Assembly (NCBI GenBank): GCA_002479455.1
Contig: DLNB01000033.1
Coordinates: 101,524 to 123,110, forward strand
Reading direction: 5' to 3'
DNA: 21,587 nucleotides
DNA from: Acetothermia bacterium UBA7521
GTDB lineage: Bacteria; Bipolaricaulota; Bipolaricaulia; Bipolaricaulales; Bipolaricaulaceae
Shown: in pieces, positions 7,302 through 15,220 of the stretch
Layout: every line of letters starts with the position of its first letter
Numbering within the stretch: the stretch's first letter is position 1
The notes under the pieces: model-generated
Seen by the model: the letters and a program-made list of their open reading frames with translations, nothing else
What the model was told of the DNA's origin: nothing
The model's database searches: none
Position numbers and translations under genes: made by a program

Positions 7302-8129
7302 TCACCCGCTGTCCTTTGGGTGCTGCACGCCGGGGTAGCTGGGGGCGGAAGTGAGAAGGAGCTCGTCTTCGGCACAGCCAGCCCGGTGGAACAGCGATAC
7401 CAGCCCCTCGATCCCCAGGACCCTCTTCTGTCCGGCTGAGGCATCGAGAAGCACCCGTCCTCTGTGGAACATCAGCAGACGATCCCCCATCGCGAGGGCT
7501 TGGTCCATCCGGTGCGTAACCATCAGGGTGGCGATCTCGCCGTCGCGCACGAGACGCTCGGTGAGCGCAAGCACCCGCTCGGCGTTGGCTGGATCGAGGG
7601 CCGCGGTGGGCTCGTCGAGGAGAAGCACCGACGGGTGGGAGAGGGTGGCCATGAGCACGGTCACCGCTTGTCGCTCGCCGCCCGAGAGGCGAGCCACGCT
7701 CTCCCCGAGACGGCCCTCCAGGCCCGCGCCGAGCCGGGCGAGTTCGTCCCGAAGCAACGATCTACGGGAACGTCCCAGCGCGAGCCGCAGGCCCCTCCTT
7801 CCCTTGCGCAGGGCGAGGGCCAGGTTCTCAGCGATGGTGAGGTGGACGGCGGTGCCCTGGCACGGATCCTGAAACACGCGGCCGATCCAGTGCGCCCGCC
7901 GGTGTGCCGGCCAGGCGGTCACATCGCAACCGCACAGGTGGACCCGTCCCCGGTCGGGGCGCACGCCTCCCGCGATCACGTTGAGGAGGGACGTCTTCCC
8001 TGCTCCGTTCGAGCCGATCACGGTCACGAACTCTCCCTCAGCCAGGGTGAAGTCCACGCCTGCTAGGGCCACGATGGGCGCGCCTCCCGCTGTGTACGAC
8101 TTCGTGATCCCTCGGAGTTCGAGGATCAC
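7302..8129 (-). CDS. ABC transporter ATPase (TrpZ-like)
   Basis: 275 residues, the ATP-hydrolysing subunit of the importer encoded by the two preceding genes. Walker A is GSNGAGKT (39-46), the Q-loop is at FQDP, the signature is LSGGERQ (148-154), Walker B is VLLLDE followed by PTAALD, and the H-loop is VTHRMDQ. Everything needed for catalysis is present. The start is a GTG at 8129-8127 that overlaps the permease stop (GTGA), with GAGAGG upstream. The frame is open far upstream inside the permease gene, but the ABC domain begins right after this GTG (ILELRGITKSY). The last 20 residues are not part of the conserved domain. Last gene of its operon. Confidence 0.92.
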   Translation of the reverse strand: MILELRGITKSYTAGGAPIVALAGVDFTLAEGEFVTVIGSNGAGKTSLLNVIAGGVRPDRGRVHLCGCDVTAWPAHRRAHWIGRVFQDPCQGTAVHLTIAENLALALRKGRRGLRLALGRSRRSLLRDELARLGAGLEGRLGESVARLSGGERQAVTVLMATLSHPSVLLLDEPTAALDPANAERVLALTERLVRDGEIATLMVTHRMDQALAMGDRLLMFHRGRVLLDASAGQKRVLGIEGLVSLFHRAGCAEDELLLTSAPSYPGVQHPKDSG

Positions 8130-9010
8130 GTTGCCTCTCTGCGACGCAGGCGCCACGCTGGAGCGACGAGCGCGGCCAGGACCACCAACGCCGTGACGAG
8201 CCGCAGATCGGAAGCGGTGAACCCGATAACCGAACCGTAGCGGAGCGCAACGAGAATCGCCCCACGATACAGGCACGATCCCACCATCACCGCTCCGAGT
8301 GCCCACGTCAGCGACCGCGGGCGGAGGAGGATCTCGCCCACGATGACCGCGGCCAGGCCAGCGACGATCGTCCCCACGCCGAGCCCCACGTCGGCGAACC
8401 CGGAGTACTGGGCAGCGAGTGCGCCAGACAGGGCGACGAGGCCGTTGGAAAGGGCCAGCCCAGCGACCACCATCCGCTCCGGGCTGGTCCCGTACGCCCG
8501 AACCATCCCCGGGTTGCTCCCCGTGGCGCGCAAGGTGAGGCCCAGCTCGGTGCGGAAGAGGAGGTCGAGGAGGAGCACGGCCCCCACGGCGCCCCCCCCC
8601 GCCACGGCGAGATTCGCCCACGGTGTGGGGATTCCCCAGGCAACGCCAACGAGACGGAACACGGACGGCCGACCGAGCAGGGGCAGGTTGGGGCGCCCCA
8701 TGATCCGCAGGTTGAGCGAGTACAGCATGATCATCGTCAGCACCCCCGCCAGAAGGCCTTGGATACGGAATTTGGTGGCGAGGATCGCGGTGAACGCCCC
8801 TCCCACCGCTCCGGCAGCGAAGGCCACGCCCAACGCCGCGACCGGGTTCAAACCCGACACGATGAGCGTCGCCCCCACTGCGGCCCCGAGGGGGAACGTC
8901 CCGTCCACGGACAGGTCCGGAAACGACAGGATCCGGAACGAAACGTACACCCCAAGGGCCATCAACCCATAGATCAGCCCCTGCTCGACCGCCGCCAAGA
9001 ACAAGCCCAT
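8126..9010 (-). CDS. ABC transporter permease, BPD_transp_2 family (TrpY-like)
   Basis: 294 residues of mostly hydrophobic sequence, about eight membrane segments. The family is PF02653 in the subgroup that travels with PF04392 binding proteins: the signature FRILSFPDLSVDGTFPLGAAV is close to the N-terminus. LRATGSNPGMVRAYG is the cytoplasmic coupling loop that contacts the ATPase. The ATG at 9010-9008 has GGGAG upstream and lies 10 nt past the stop of the binding-protein gene. By neighbourhood the imported solute is probably an aromatic amino acid or related compound, but the permease sequence alone does not show this. Confidence 0.9.
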   Translation of the reverse strand: MGLFLAAVEQGLIYGLMALGVYVSFRILSFPDLSVDGTFPLGAAVGATLIVSGLNPVAALGVAFAAGAVGGAFTAILATKFRIQGLLAGVLTMIMLYSLNLRIMGRPNLPLLGRPSVFRLVGVAWGIPTPWANLAVAGGGAVGAVLLLDLLFRTELGLTLRATGSNPGMVRAYGTSPERMVVAGLALSNGLVALSGALAAQYSGFADVGLGVGTIVAGLAAVIVGEILLRPRSLTWALGAVMVGSCLYRGAILVALRYGSVIGFTASDLRLVTALVVLAALVAPAWRLRRREAT

Positions 9011-9020
9011 GTTCTCCCGT

Positions 9021-9989
9021 TCACCCCCCGAGCACGAACCGCTTGCCGCCGAGGAGGACTCCCGTGGCCCGGGCCAGAACTTCCTGCGGGAAGGAGAATC
9101 CCATCGCTGCAGCGGCATCGAGGTTCAGCCATACCTGGGTTCCCTTCTGGTAGGTGACCGGGATCTGGTCCGGTTTCTCCCCCTTGAGGACGCGCAACAC
9201 GACCTCCCCGGTGAGCTGCCCGTGATCGGAGTAGTCGAACCCTGTGCAAACAAGCGCCCCCCGTTCCAGGCTCGTCGGATCGGCCATCAGGAAAGGAATC
9301 TTGGCTGCGGTCGCCACCTGGACCACGGCCTCGAGCGCCGCGGCGACCGTGTTGTCGGTCGTCACGTAGAGCGCGTCCACGCGCCCCACCAACGACTGGG
9401 CCGCCGGGAGCACGCCAGCGGTGCCGTCGGCGGCCGCCGTCACGATCACCAATCCCAGGCTCGGCGCAGCGTCCTGCGCCATTCGCGTGAGGATCGCCGA
9501 GTTGGCCTCCCCCGCGTTGTACACGATGCCTACCCGGCGCAGGTTGGGCACGAGTCCCTTGAGCAACGCCAGGTCTGCGGCCACGTCGATCAGGTCGGAG
9601 ACCCCTGTCACGTTGGGGTAGTTGGTGAGCCCTGCCCCCACCGGATCGGTGACCGCGGAGAAGAGAACCGGCACCGCCGTGCCTTGGAACACCTGCACGG
9701 CTGCCTGAGAAGTGGGGGTGGCGATGGCGACGACAAGCCCCACGTGCTGGGCCTGGAAGTTCTGGGCGATGGAAATGGCCACCGAGAGGTCGCCCTGGGC
9801 GTTGGCCAGGACGTACCTCACGTTCTGGCCATCCACGTAGCCGGCCTCACGTAGCACGGCGATGACCCCGTCCCGCACCGCGTTGAGAGCGGGGTGGTCT
9901 ACGATCTGGGTGATGCCGATCACGATCGGTTGACCGAGGCAGCCGACCGTGAGTGCCATGAGCAACGCTGATACGCAAAGTCTCCGCAT
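9021..9989 (-). CDS. ABC transporter substrate-binding protein, PF04392 family (TrpX-like)
   Basis: 322 residues, extracytoplasmic solute receptor of the importer. The signal region MRRLCVSALLMALTVGCLGQ could be cleaved as a lipoprotein at Cys17 (TVGC is an imperfect lipobox) or by signal peptidase I. The family blocks are VIGITQIVDHPALNAVRDGV, REAGYVDGQNV, VPVLFSAVTDPVGAGL and VTGVSDLIDV, followed by a second lobe with VDALYVTTDNTV. Members of PF04392 include the tryptophan-regulated TrpX proteins of Firmicutes. The ATG at 9989-9987 has AGGAGGG seven bases upstream. The gene is preceded by an intrinsic terminator and a short aromatic-rich leader ORF, which suggests its expression follows aromatic amino acid supply. 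Confidence 0.9.
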   Translation of the reverse strand: MRRLCVSALLMALTVGCLGQPIVIGITQIVDHPALNAVRDGVIAVLREAGYVDGQNVRYVLANAQGDLSVAISIAQNFQAQHVGLVVAIATPTSQAAVQVFQGTAVPVLFSAVTDPVGAGLTNYPNVTGVSDLIDVAADLALLKGLVPNLRRVGIVYNAGEANSAILTRMAQDAAPSLGLVIVTAAADGTAGVLPAAQSLVGRVDALYVTTDNTVAAALEAVVQVATAAKIPFLMADPTSLERGALVCTGFDYSDHGQLTGEVVLRVLKGEKPDQIPVTYQKGTQVWLNLDAAAAMGFSFPQEVLARATGVLLGGKRFVLGG

Positions 9990-10008
9990 ATTCCCTCCTT
10001 GCCTTGAC

Positions 10009-10039
10009 AAACAAAAAGCCGCAAGCTTTGTGCTTGCGG
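10009..10039 (-). terminator. Intrinsic terminator (attenuator) in the leader of the ABC operon
   Basis: On the minus strand CCGCAAGC-ACAAA-GCTTGCGG forms a perfect 8-bp stem with a 5-nt loop, followed directly by CTTTTTGTTTG. It ends only 20 nt before the ATG at 9989, too little room for a promoter in between. Transcription of the operon must therefore cross it, which is the layout of an attenuator. It could also end read-through from the ribokinase operon upstream. Confidence 0.85.
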
Positions 10040-10044
10040 TTGAC

Positions 10045-10084
10045 GGGGCGCTCTGCCCCTCCACGGTGGGAGAGGTCACGCCCC
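10045..10084 (-). promoter_or_regulatory. Nested hairpins between leader ORF and terminator
   Basis: Right after the leader ORF stop the transcript can fold an outer stem GGGGCG (10084-10079) with CGCCCC (10050-10045). This encloses an inner stem CCUCUCC/GGAGGGG with a CACCGU loop. The segment CGCCCC can instead pair with a nearer GGGGC (10059-10055), so two folds compete. I could not find a strong antiterminator pairing with the terminator arms, so the switching mechanism is unresolved. Confidence 0.45.
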
Positions 10085-10128
10085 TACGCGAACCAATACC
10101 CGTAGAAGGTCGGCTTCCGGGAGATCAC
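10084..10128 (-). CDS. Putative leader peptide rich in aromatic residues
   Basis: GTG-started ORF of 14 codons, VISRKPTFYGYWFA (first residue read as Met), ending TAG at 10086-10084. Five of the last seven residues are Phe, Tyr or Trp. AAGGAGG lies just upstream, although only 2 nt from the GTG; an in-frame ATG at 10155 would give 23 residues but lacks a good ribosome site. It sits between a promoter and an intrinsic terminator ahead of a TrpX-like transporter. This is the arrangement of leader peptides that sense charged tRNA by ribosome stalling. The aromatic run could be chance; conservation in relatives would decide. Confidence 0.55.
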   Translation of the reverse strand: MISRKPTFYGYWFA

Positions 10129-10165
10129 CCCCTCCTTCCGTGGCGTCTTGAGCATCGCAACCTGT

Positions 10166-10194
10166 AACGTACGTCCAGCCGGGGGCGCTGTCAA
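10166..10194 (-). promoter_or_regulatory. Sigma-70-type promoter for the TrpXYZ-like operon
   Basis: On the minus strand a perfect TTGACA (10194-10189) is followed by a 17-nt spacer and TACGTT (10171-10166). The -10 is weak (TA----T matches), but -35 and spacing are ideal. Transcription would begin near 10159, giving a leader of about 170 nt that contains the short ORF and the terminator. Confidence 0.6.
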
Positions 10195-10383
10195 GGGACG
10201 CCCTTGGTGCGCAGGAGATCGTTGCCAGGCAAGGAAGGTGCTGGAGGGAGGCCAGCGCTCGAGGCACGACGAACCCTCATCGTGGCTGAGCGCTACGGAG
10301 ATCGGCCCGCTTCCGGGAGGCTACCCAGAGGGCGAAGGCCGGGCTGCCTGCGGGCCGAACAGGTCAACCCCGTTCTCCCCATC
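10195..10383. other. Gap between ribokinase gene and ABC-operon promoter
   Basis: No convincing ORF, repeat or T-run hairpin is visible. The ribokinase operon therefore has no clear intrinsic terminator here; it may end by Rho or read into the next leader. Confidence 0.4.
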
Positions 10384-11280
10384 CTAGGGGCAGAGGATTC
10401 CCCGGAGATCGTCGACATGGGGGAGCGATGGCTGGGCACCTTTTCGCGTTGCAGCGAACGCGCCCGCGGCGTTCCCCCATTGAATCGCCTCCTCGACCCT
10501 TCTGCCAGCTGCCAATGCCGCCGCCAATGCGCCGTTGAAGGCATCTCCCGCCGCAGTTGTGTCTACCGCCCGCACTCTGACGGCCGGATAGTCGGCAGTC
10601 CCCCCTCGGGAGAACACGCTGCACCCTTGCGCGCCATTCTTGCAGATCACATAGCCAACCCCTTGCCCCAATAGCTGCCTGGCCGCCGCACGCTGGTTGC
10701 GCTCGCCAGACAGCAGCTCAAGCTCCCCGCGGTTCGGCGTCAGAATGTCCACCCGGGCCAGCGGGAGGGAGAGGGCTGCCGATGCGGGTGCCGGATCCAA
10801 GATCACCGTCGGCCCAGGCCGTGGCAGGGCCCGCAGCACATCCGCCACCGTCTCGACAGGGATCTCCAACTGGAGCAGGATCACTTGCGCCGCGCTCAGG
10901 ATCGGGAGCACATGATCCACATACGCACGGCTCACCCGCGCGTTAGCTCCCGGCCAGAACACGATGGAGTTCTCGCCCTCCTCATCCACCCAGACACATG
11001 CCCTACCCGTGGGGCAGTCTGCCTCGCGAACGATCCAATGCGTATCTACTCCCTCGTTCTTCAGAACTTGGAGCAGTTCAGCGCCAAGTTCATCGTCGCC
11101 GACCTTGCCCAGCATCTTCACAGTGGAGCCCAGGCGCGCTGCAGCAACAGCCTGATTCGCCCCCTTTCCACCCGGATAGGTCTCAAAGCGGAGGGCCTTC
11201 ACCGTCTCGCCTGGGGTCGGCAACCGCTTGACCTCCGCCACAAGGTCCATGTTGATGCTGCCGATGACAGCAATGCTCAT
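10384..11280 (-). CDS. rbsK: Ribokinase-type PfkB carbohydrate kinase
   Basis: 298 residues, the normal ribokinase length. It phosphorylates ribose (or a related furanose or nucleoside) with ATP in the cytoplasm. The N-terminal substrate motif is VIGSINMDLV, and PGGKGANQAVAAARLG (36-51) is the PfkB signature 1. TPNRGELELLSG and DTTAAGDAFNGALAAAL form the C-terminal signature with the catalytic base at Asp246; the DTxAAGD variant is that of true ribokinases. The ATG at 11280 has only a modest G-rich upstream sequence. It is the last gene of the long operon, 59 nt after an ADP-ribosylglycohydrolase-fold gene. In this setting it probably captures ribose released from a nucleoside-like compound. 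The exact sugar is not certain. Confidence 0.88.
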   Translation of the reverse strand: MSIAVIGSINMDLVAEVKRLPTPGETVKALRFETYPGGKGANQAVAAARLGSTVKMLGKVGDDELGAELLQVLKNEGVDTHWIVREADCPTGRACVWVDEEGENSIVFWPGANARVSRAYVDHVLPILSAAQVILLQLEIPVETVADVLRALPRPGPTVILDPAPASAALSLPLARVDILTPNRGELELLSGERNQRAAARQLLGQGVGYVICKNGAQGCSVFSRGGTADYPAVRVRAVDTTAAGDAFNGALAAALAAGRRVEEAIQWGNAAGAFAATRKGAQPSLPHVDDLRGILCP

Positions 11281-11339
11281 CCCTACATCATCTCCCTGCG
11301 TGCTAGCCCGTCGGGTTCCTGATCCCCCGCTTCACGTGT

Positions 11340-12629
11340 TCACCGGGATCCCAGAACGCGCCGGCCGCATCGAACGGTCCATGCGGCAAGCTCATCGAAA
11401 CTCATGGTCTCGAACCCAATGACGTAGCTCTGGAAGCTGTCACCGATAGGGGTCCTCCACCGCTCAGGTATGCGGCGGTATCCCAGCAACGTGCCCAGCA
11501 AAGCCGCGGTTTGCCCCGTCGAGCAATCTGTGTCAAACCCGCAGTGGAGAGTACTGAGCATAGAACGTTCGAAATCACCCTCGCCCAGACAGAGTCCGGC
11601 CACCACGGCCGCGATGTTGGGGAGCGTGTGAATCCAATGGTAACGCTCGACCTCGCGCTCGACCCGGTGGAGCACAGCATCGAACTGGCCAAGATCAGCG
11701 CACCATGTCATCGTCGCTTCCACCAGCCGCCGAAACTGGCTATGCGCAGGGACCCATGACAGAGCGACCGAGAGGAGGTCTTCAGCTGGCCGCCCCGAGA
11801 AAGCGACGCTTATGAGCACTGCGCAGAAGATACCCCCAACGAGTCCCTCGCCGCGGTGAGAGATGATCGCATCTCGAAACGCGAGGGACGCCGCGAGATC
11901 GGGCCGCATGGGAGCAAGGAGACCGAAGACCTCCGATCGCATCTGAGATCCCACCCATTCCGCACAAGGGTTCCGAAACCAGCCGCTCTCCGGAGGCATC
12001 GTTCCCGCTTTGATGTTCTCCAAGGCCACCCATTCCGCCGTGAACGCGTGAGGCAGATGCTCAACCCACTCCAGGGCAAGCTTCTCGCTCGAGAAGTCAG
12101 GGCCGTGTTCATCAACTGCATGGAGCGCCAAGACCTGGTAGGCTGTGTCATCGTTGGCTATGTTCGGTCGCGCGAGGTAGTCGGTGATCCATCCATGTCG
12201 CTCACGGATCATCTCCGCGGACCAGCCTTCCAGGGGATCCCCAAGCGCTACACCGATGCATTTCCCAATCCAAGCTCCCTTGATCCGATCCATGCACTCC
12301 TCGGGCGGTAGTGAACCAGGATCGAACACCACCGGGTCGTGGAGTTCGTCCAGGTACTCCTGGTAGGCGGTCACTCCCCGAGATCCCCCCTCAAGCGCCG
12401 CGTGGATCTCCTTGTTGATGAGAGCCGCCGTCACCAGCAGCTTGTCCCAATGGTTCGACCTGTACTCCTCCTCGGCCCTTGCCAGGAGGCTGCGTGCGGT
12501 GGGCATCGCAAATCCCCGGTTGGCCATTTCGGCAACGGCAGCCGCGAGCGGGTACACATCAATGCCCGACAGAGTCGTGGTCTTCCACAGGTTTCGGATT
12601 GCGTCTCTCCGTGCCTCACGTGGATCCAT
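11340..12629 (-). CDS. ADP-ribosylglycohydrolase-fold protein with N-terminal extension
   Basis: 429 residues. Residues from about 115 match the ADP-ribosylglycohydrolase family (PF03747; DraG/ARH): RIKGAWIGKCIGVALGDPLEG, the metal motif NDDT (159-162) and the second metal motif GFDTDCSTGQTAALLG with Asp366 and Asp368. All dinuclear magnesium ligands expected for activity seem present. These enzymes cleave N- or O-glycosidic bonds to ribose. Residues 1-110 are an additional, mainly helical region I do not recognise. The ATG at 12629 has GGAGG seven bases upstream; the gap to the Fe-S gene before it is 42 nt. Next to a ribokinase, hydrolysis of a free ribosyl compound is more likely than protein de-ADP-ribosylation. 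Family certain, substrate inferred. Confidence 0.85.
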   Translation of the reverse strand: MDPREARRDAIRNLWKTTTLSGIDVYPLAAAVAEMANRGFAMPTARSLLARAEEEYRSNHWDKLLVTAALINKEIHAALEGGSRGVTAYQEYLDELHDPVVFDPGSLPPEECMDRIKGAWIGKCIGVALGDPLEGWSAEMIRERHGWITDYLARPNIANDDTAYQVLALHAVDEHGPDFSSEKLALEWVEHLPHAFTAEWVALENIKAGTMPPESGWFRNPCAEWVGSQMRSEVFGLLAPMRPDLAASLAFRDAIISHRGEGLVGGIFCAVLISVAFSGRPAEDLLSVALSWVPAHSQFRRLVEATMTWCADLGQFDAVLHRVEREVERYHWIHTLPNIAAVVAGLCLGEGDFERSMLSTLHCGFDTDCSTGQTAALLGTLLGYRRIPERWRTPIGDSFQSYVIGFETMSFDELAAWTVRCGRRVLGSR

Positions 12630-12671
12630 CTCTCACCCTCCGATCACTGCGCCAGCAGGTTGGGTACGCGT

Positions 12672-13814
12672 CTAGAGCGCCCTGGCCAAGAACTCCACGA
12701 TGTCCAGCACTTCCACTGGGGAGCCCGTGGAGGTCCGTGCCTCCAGAAACGCCGTCTCGCAGGCCGGGCAGGCGCTCAGCACTGCTTCAGCTCCGGTCCC
12801 CACTGCTTCAGCCCAGCGGTCCGCGGCGCTCTCCTTCGCTACATCAAGATCCACAGCTCGGACGAACCCGCCATGGCCACAGCAGAACGCGGCTTGCCTG
12901 GCGCGCGGCATCTCCACCAAACGCACGCCAGGAACGGCGGTAGCCACACGTCGCGGTGCATCGTAGACGCCCAGTCCGCGCCCAAGATTGCACGGGTCAT
13001 GGTATGTGACGAGGCCCGGGTTCCTTCGAAAATGGACTCCCCCGCGTTCCATCTCGCGTGCCACGTATTCCGTTAGGTGAAGCACCTCGAACGGCAGCTT
13101 CTTCTTGAGCAACAGCGGCATATCCACCCGGAAGGTCTTGAGACATCCGGGGCACGGGGTCACCACGGTCTCCGCCCCTGATCCCAGAATGGCTTCAAGA
13201 TTCCGTTCCGCCACTGCCTGAGCCTGAGACACCAGCCCCAAGGAGAGGAATGGATGCCCACAGCATTGCTCGTCAGCGAGAAGCGTGAACGGGCTTCCCA
13301 ACGCTTCTAGTACCTGAAAAGCGCTCCGCGCGGTGCCTCGTCTGAGGTACGACGGTGTACAGCCTGAGAACAGCAGAACGCTGGCTCTCCCTCCCACCCG
13401 ACGCCGATCGGGCAACCATGCCAGTCGATCCTTTCCCGCCTTGGAGTACGGGTTCCCCTGCTCCTTCACCGCGTCGGCCAAGGACTGGAACACCTCGGGA
13501 AGCCATCCAAGCTCCACCACCCTCTCCTTCATCGCTCGGTAGATCTCGCTCAGGGGTAGGTACTTGAAGCACTGAGACTCACACGCCCCGCACTCCGTAC
13601 AGGCGTACAGCCGATTGGCCACCTCAGCATCGAGCTCAAGCTCGCCGTCGAGCAGAGCCCGCGCAGCCGCCAGCTTCCCCCGCGCCCCGTAGGACTCGAA
13701 CCCATGCGCGCAGTACGGTGGGCAGATACGACGATTCCCCTCTGCGGGCAGATCAAAGCAAAACCCACACCTCAAGCAGCTGTACACCTGATCACGGTAA
13801 TCGTCCAACGTCAC
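12672..13814 (-). CDS. GlcF-like Fe-S oxidoreductase subunit (two 4Fe-4S, two CCG domains)
   Basis: 380 residues. The N-terminus holds ferredoxin-like clusters: C13-x2-C16-x2-C19 with C31 and C35, and C72TECGAC78ESQC82. Two cysteine-rich CCG domains (PF02754) follow: SGCTPSYL, QCCGHPF and CPGCLKTF, then HDPCNLGRG, FCCGHGG and CPACETAF. This is the layout of glycolate oxidase GlcF and related subunits that pass electrons from a GlcD-type flavoprotein to a membrane or soluble acceptor. The start codon is GTG (13814-13812), overlapping the GlcD-like stop as GTGA, so the two are translationally coupled and surely partners. The first cluster has an unusual 11-residue gap before its last cysteines. 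The substrate is set by the flavoprotein and is unknown. Confidence 0.88.
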   Translation of the reverse strand: MTLDDYRDQVYSCLRCGFCFDLPAEGNRRICPPYCAHGFESYGARGKLAAARALLDGELELDAEVANRLYACTECGACESQCFKYLPLSEIYRAMKERVVELGWLPEVFQSLADAVKEQGNPYSKAGKDRLAWLPDRRRVGGRASVLLFSGCTPSYLRRGTARSAFQVLEALGSPFTLLADEQCCGHPFLSLGLVSQAQAVAERNLEAILGSGAETVVTPCPGCLKTFRVDMPLLLKKKLPFEVLHLTEYVAREMERGGVHFRRNPGLVTYHDPCNLGRGLGVYDAPRRVATAVPGVRLVEMPRARQAAFCCGHGGFVRAVDLDVAKESAADRWAEAVGTGAEAVLSACPACETAFLEARTSTGSPVEVLDIVEFLARAL

Positions 13815-15220
13815 GGCATGCCTCCGCTCTGAACCAAGACCCCGGGGTTGAGAACTCCTTTTGGATCTAGCGTCCTCTTGAGTGTCTCCACGAGTCCGCT
13901 GTAGGCGCCAAGCCTGGGCATGATCAACGGCGTCAGTCCAGCGCCAATTCCCCCCGGGCTCATTCCTTCAGAGAACATGAGATCCGCGATCTGCGCCCGG
14001 AGCCACAATCCGTACTCCCACGCGTCCTCCCGCCGCTCGTCGTACAACGTGTCGATCCACAGGAAGGCGCCGTTGCGGGAGAAGTACGCATCGACCCCCT
14101 TGATCCGAATCCCGAAACGGTCGAACTCCTCCCTGTGCTCCTGTACGAACTCCCTGAAGAGCCCGATCGCGCGCTTGAGGCCCTGGGTGGAGACAAACCC
14201 GGCAACCTCAGGGCAGAAATAGGGACGATCGCTGTAATATGGTCCGGGAGGAGTGTTTCGCAACCACGAGTACATGTGTTCCTCCCAGTAGCTGCGCGTG
14301 CCATCGGCTGAAACCCGACGCCCTCCCATAGCCTCGCAGACAGCCTTGGCTCGTGCCAGCCGCTCAGCTGTCGGTGTCGCATCGCCCCTCACGATGATGT
14401 GCAGGAAGGCATCTCCGTCCAGGCCCGCAGGCTTGGGACCCCCGAAGAGCCCCACGAGGAACGTGGCTGCCTCTTGAGTCTGAATGCCACACGCCGCATC
14501 CGCCGCTGCGCAGTAGTCCTCGAACGCGTACATCGCGAATCTCTCCGATTCGGGCGCCCTCCGCAGGCGGTATACCACCGAAGCGATGATCCCGAAGATG
14601 CCATAGGACCCCACGAACAGCCCTGTAAGGTCGGGGCCGTTGGCATAGCGTTCAATGGGATCGGATCCGGGGTTGGCTGCTGAGCCCGTGCGGATGAACT
14701 CGCCGGAGGGGAGCACAACATCCAGGGAAAGCACGTGGTCACCCGTCATGCCGTACTCCGTCAATGCATGCGGAATCGCGTTCACCGCCACCGATCCACC
14801 AATGGTGCAGGAGAACAACCCTCCGCCTCCGGGAACCGCCAGCTCCCGCCCCAGCCGCCGCATCTCTGCATCCACGGAGTGCCAGATTGCCCCACCATCT
14901 ACCCTGACCCAGTTCGCATCCGTGTCCACGTGAACCACTCGATCCATCCGCGTCGTCTCCAATACGATGCTATCTGTCCGCACGCCGCTGCCGAGGAAAG
15001 CCGTGCCACGACCGCGAACGAACAGAGGTATCTCCAGACGACTGCACAACTTGAGCACTTCAGCCACTTCAGCCGCCGTGGCAGGCCTCACCACCGCCGC
15101 AGGCACGCCTGCTCGATCCGGACCGCAGTCGCGTGAGTAGCAGATCCTGTCAACAAGCACATCCGAAACATGGGCATCGCCGACGATCTTGGCCAGTGCT
15201 TTCCGTATCTGGCTAGGCAT
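13811..15220 (-). CDS. GlcD-like FAD-binding oxidase (PCMH type)
   Basis: 469 residues, the typical length of glycolate/lactate dehydrogenase flavoproteins. The FAD domain (residues ~37-215) has YSRD near position 28, PLFVRGRGTAFLGSG (65-79) and GGGGLFSCTIGGSVAVNA (131-148), with VVLPSGEFIRTGS after it. The C-terminus DPKGVLNPG is the conserved end of the FAD-oxidase C domain (PF02913). It would oxidise a hydroxy acid or similar compound and hand electrons to the GlcF-like protein encoded next. The ATG at 15220 has GGGAGG upstream and overlaps the preceding amidohydrolase gene by 8 nt; a longer frame to 15265 is open but lies within that gene. The middle substrate-binding part is divergent, so the hydroxy acid cannot be named. 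Confidence 0.88.
   Translation of the reverse strand: MPSQIRKALAKIVGDAHVSDVLVDRICYSRDCGPDRAGVPAAVVRPATAAEVAEVLKLCSRLEIPLFVRGRGTAFLGSGVRTDSIVLETTRMDRVVHVDTDANWVRVDGGAIWHSVDAEMRRLGRELAVPGGGGLFSCTIGGSVAVNAIPHALTEYGMTGDHVLSLDVVLPSGEFIRTGSAANPGSDPIERYANGPDLTGLFVGSYGIFGIIASVVYRLRRAPESERFAMYAFEDYCAAADAACGIQTQEAATFLVGLFGGPKPAGLDGDAFLHIIVRGDATPTAERLARAKAVCEAMGGRRVSADGTRSYWEEHMYSWLRNTPPGPYYSDRPYFCPEVAGFVSTQGLKRAIGLFREFVQEHREEFDRFGIRIKGVDAYFSRNGAFLWIDTLYDERREDAWEYGLWLRAQIADLMFSEGMSPGGIGAGLTPLIMPRLGAYSGLVETLKRTLDPKGVLNPGVLVQSGGMP

Noticed and set aside
7150..7341. Small plus-strand ORF with hydrophobic N-terminus after the lipoprotein gene
   Set aside because: Needs a TTG or GTG start inside the lipoprotein gene, no ribosome site, and third codon positions are not GC-rich as in the neighbours.
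10084..10155. Longer 23-residue leader peptide from the ATG at 10155
   Set aside because: In frame, but no ribosome site upstream and almost at the expected transcription start; the GTG at 10128 with AAGGAGG is preferred, though spacing is short.
10045..10160. T-box riboswitch for tryptophan
   Set aside because: No T-box core sequence (GGGUGGNACCGCG) and the leader is too short for a normal stem I; a leader ORF fits better.
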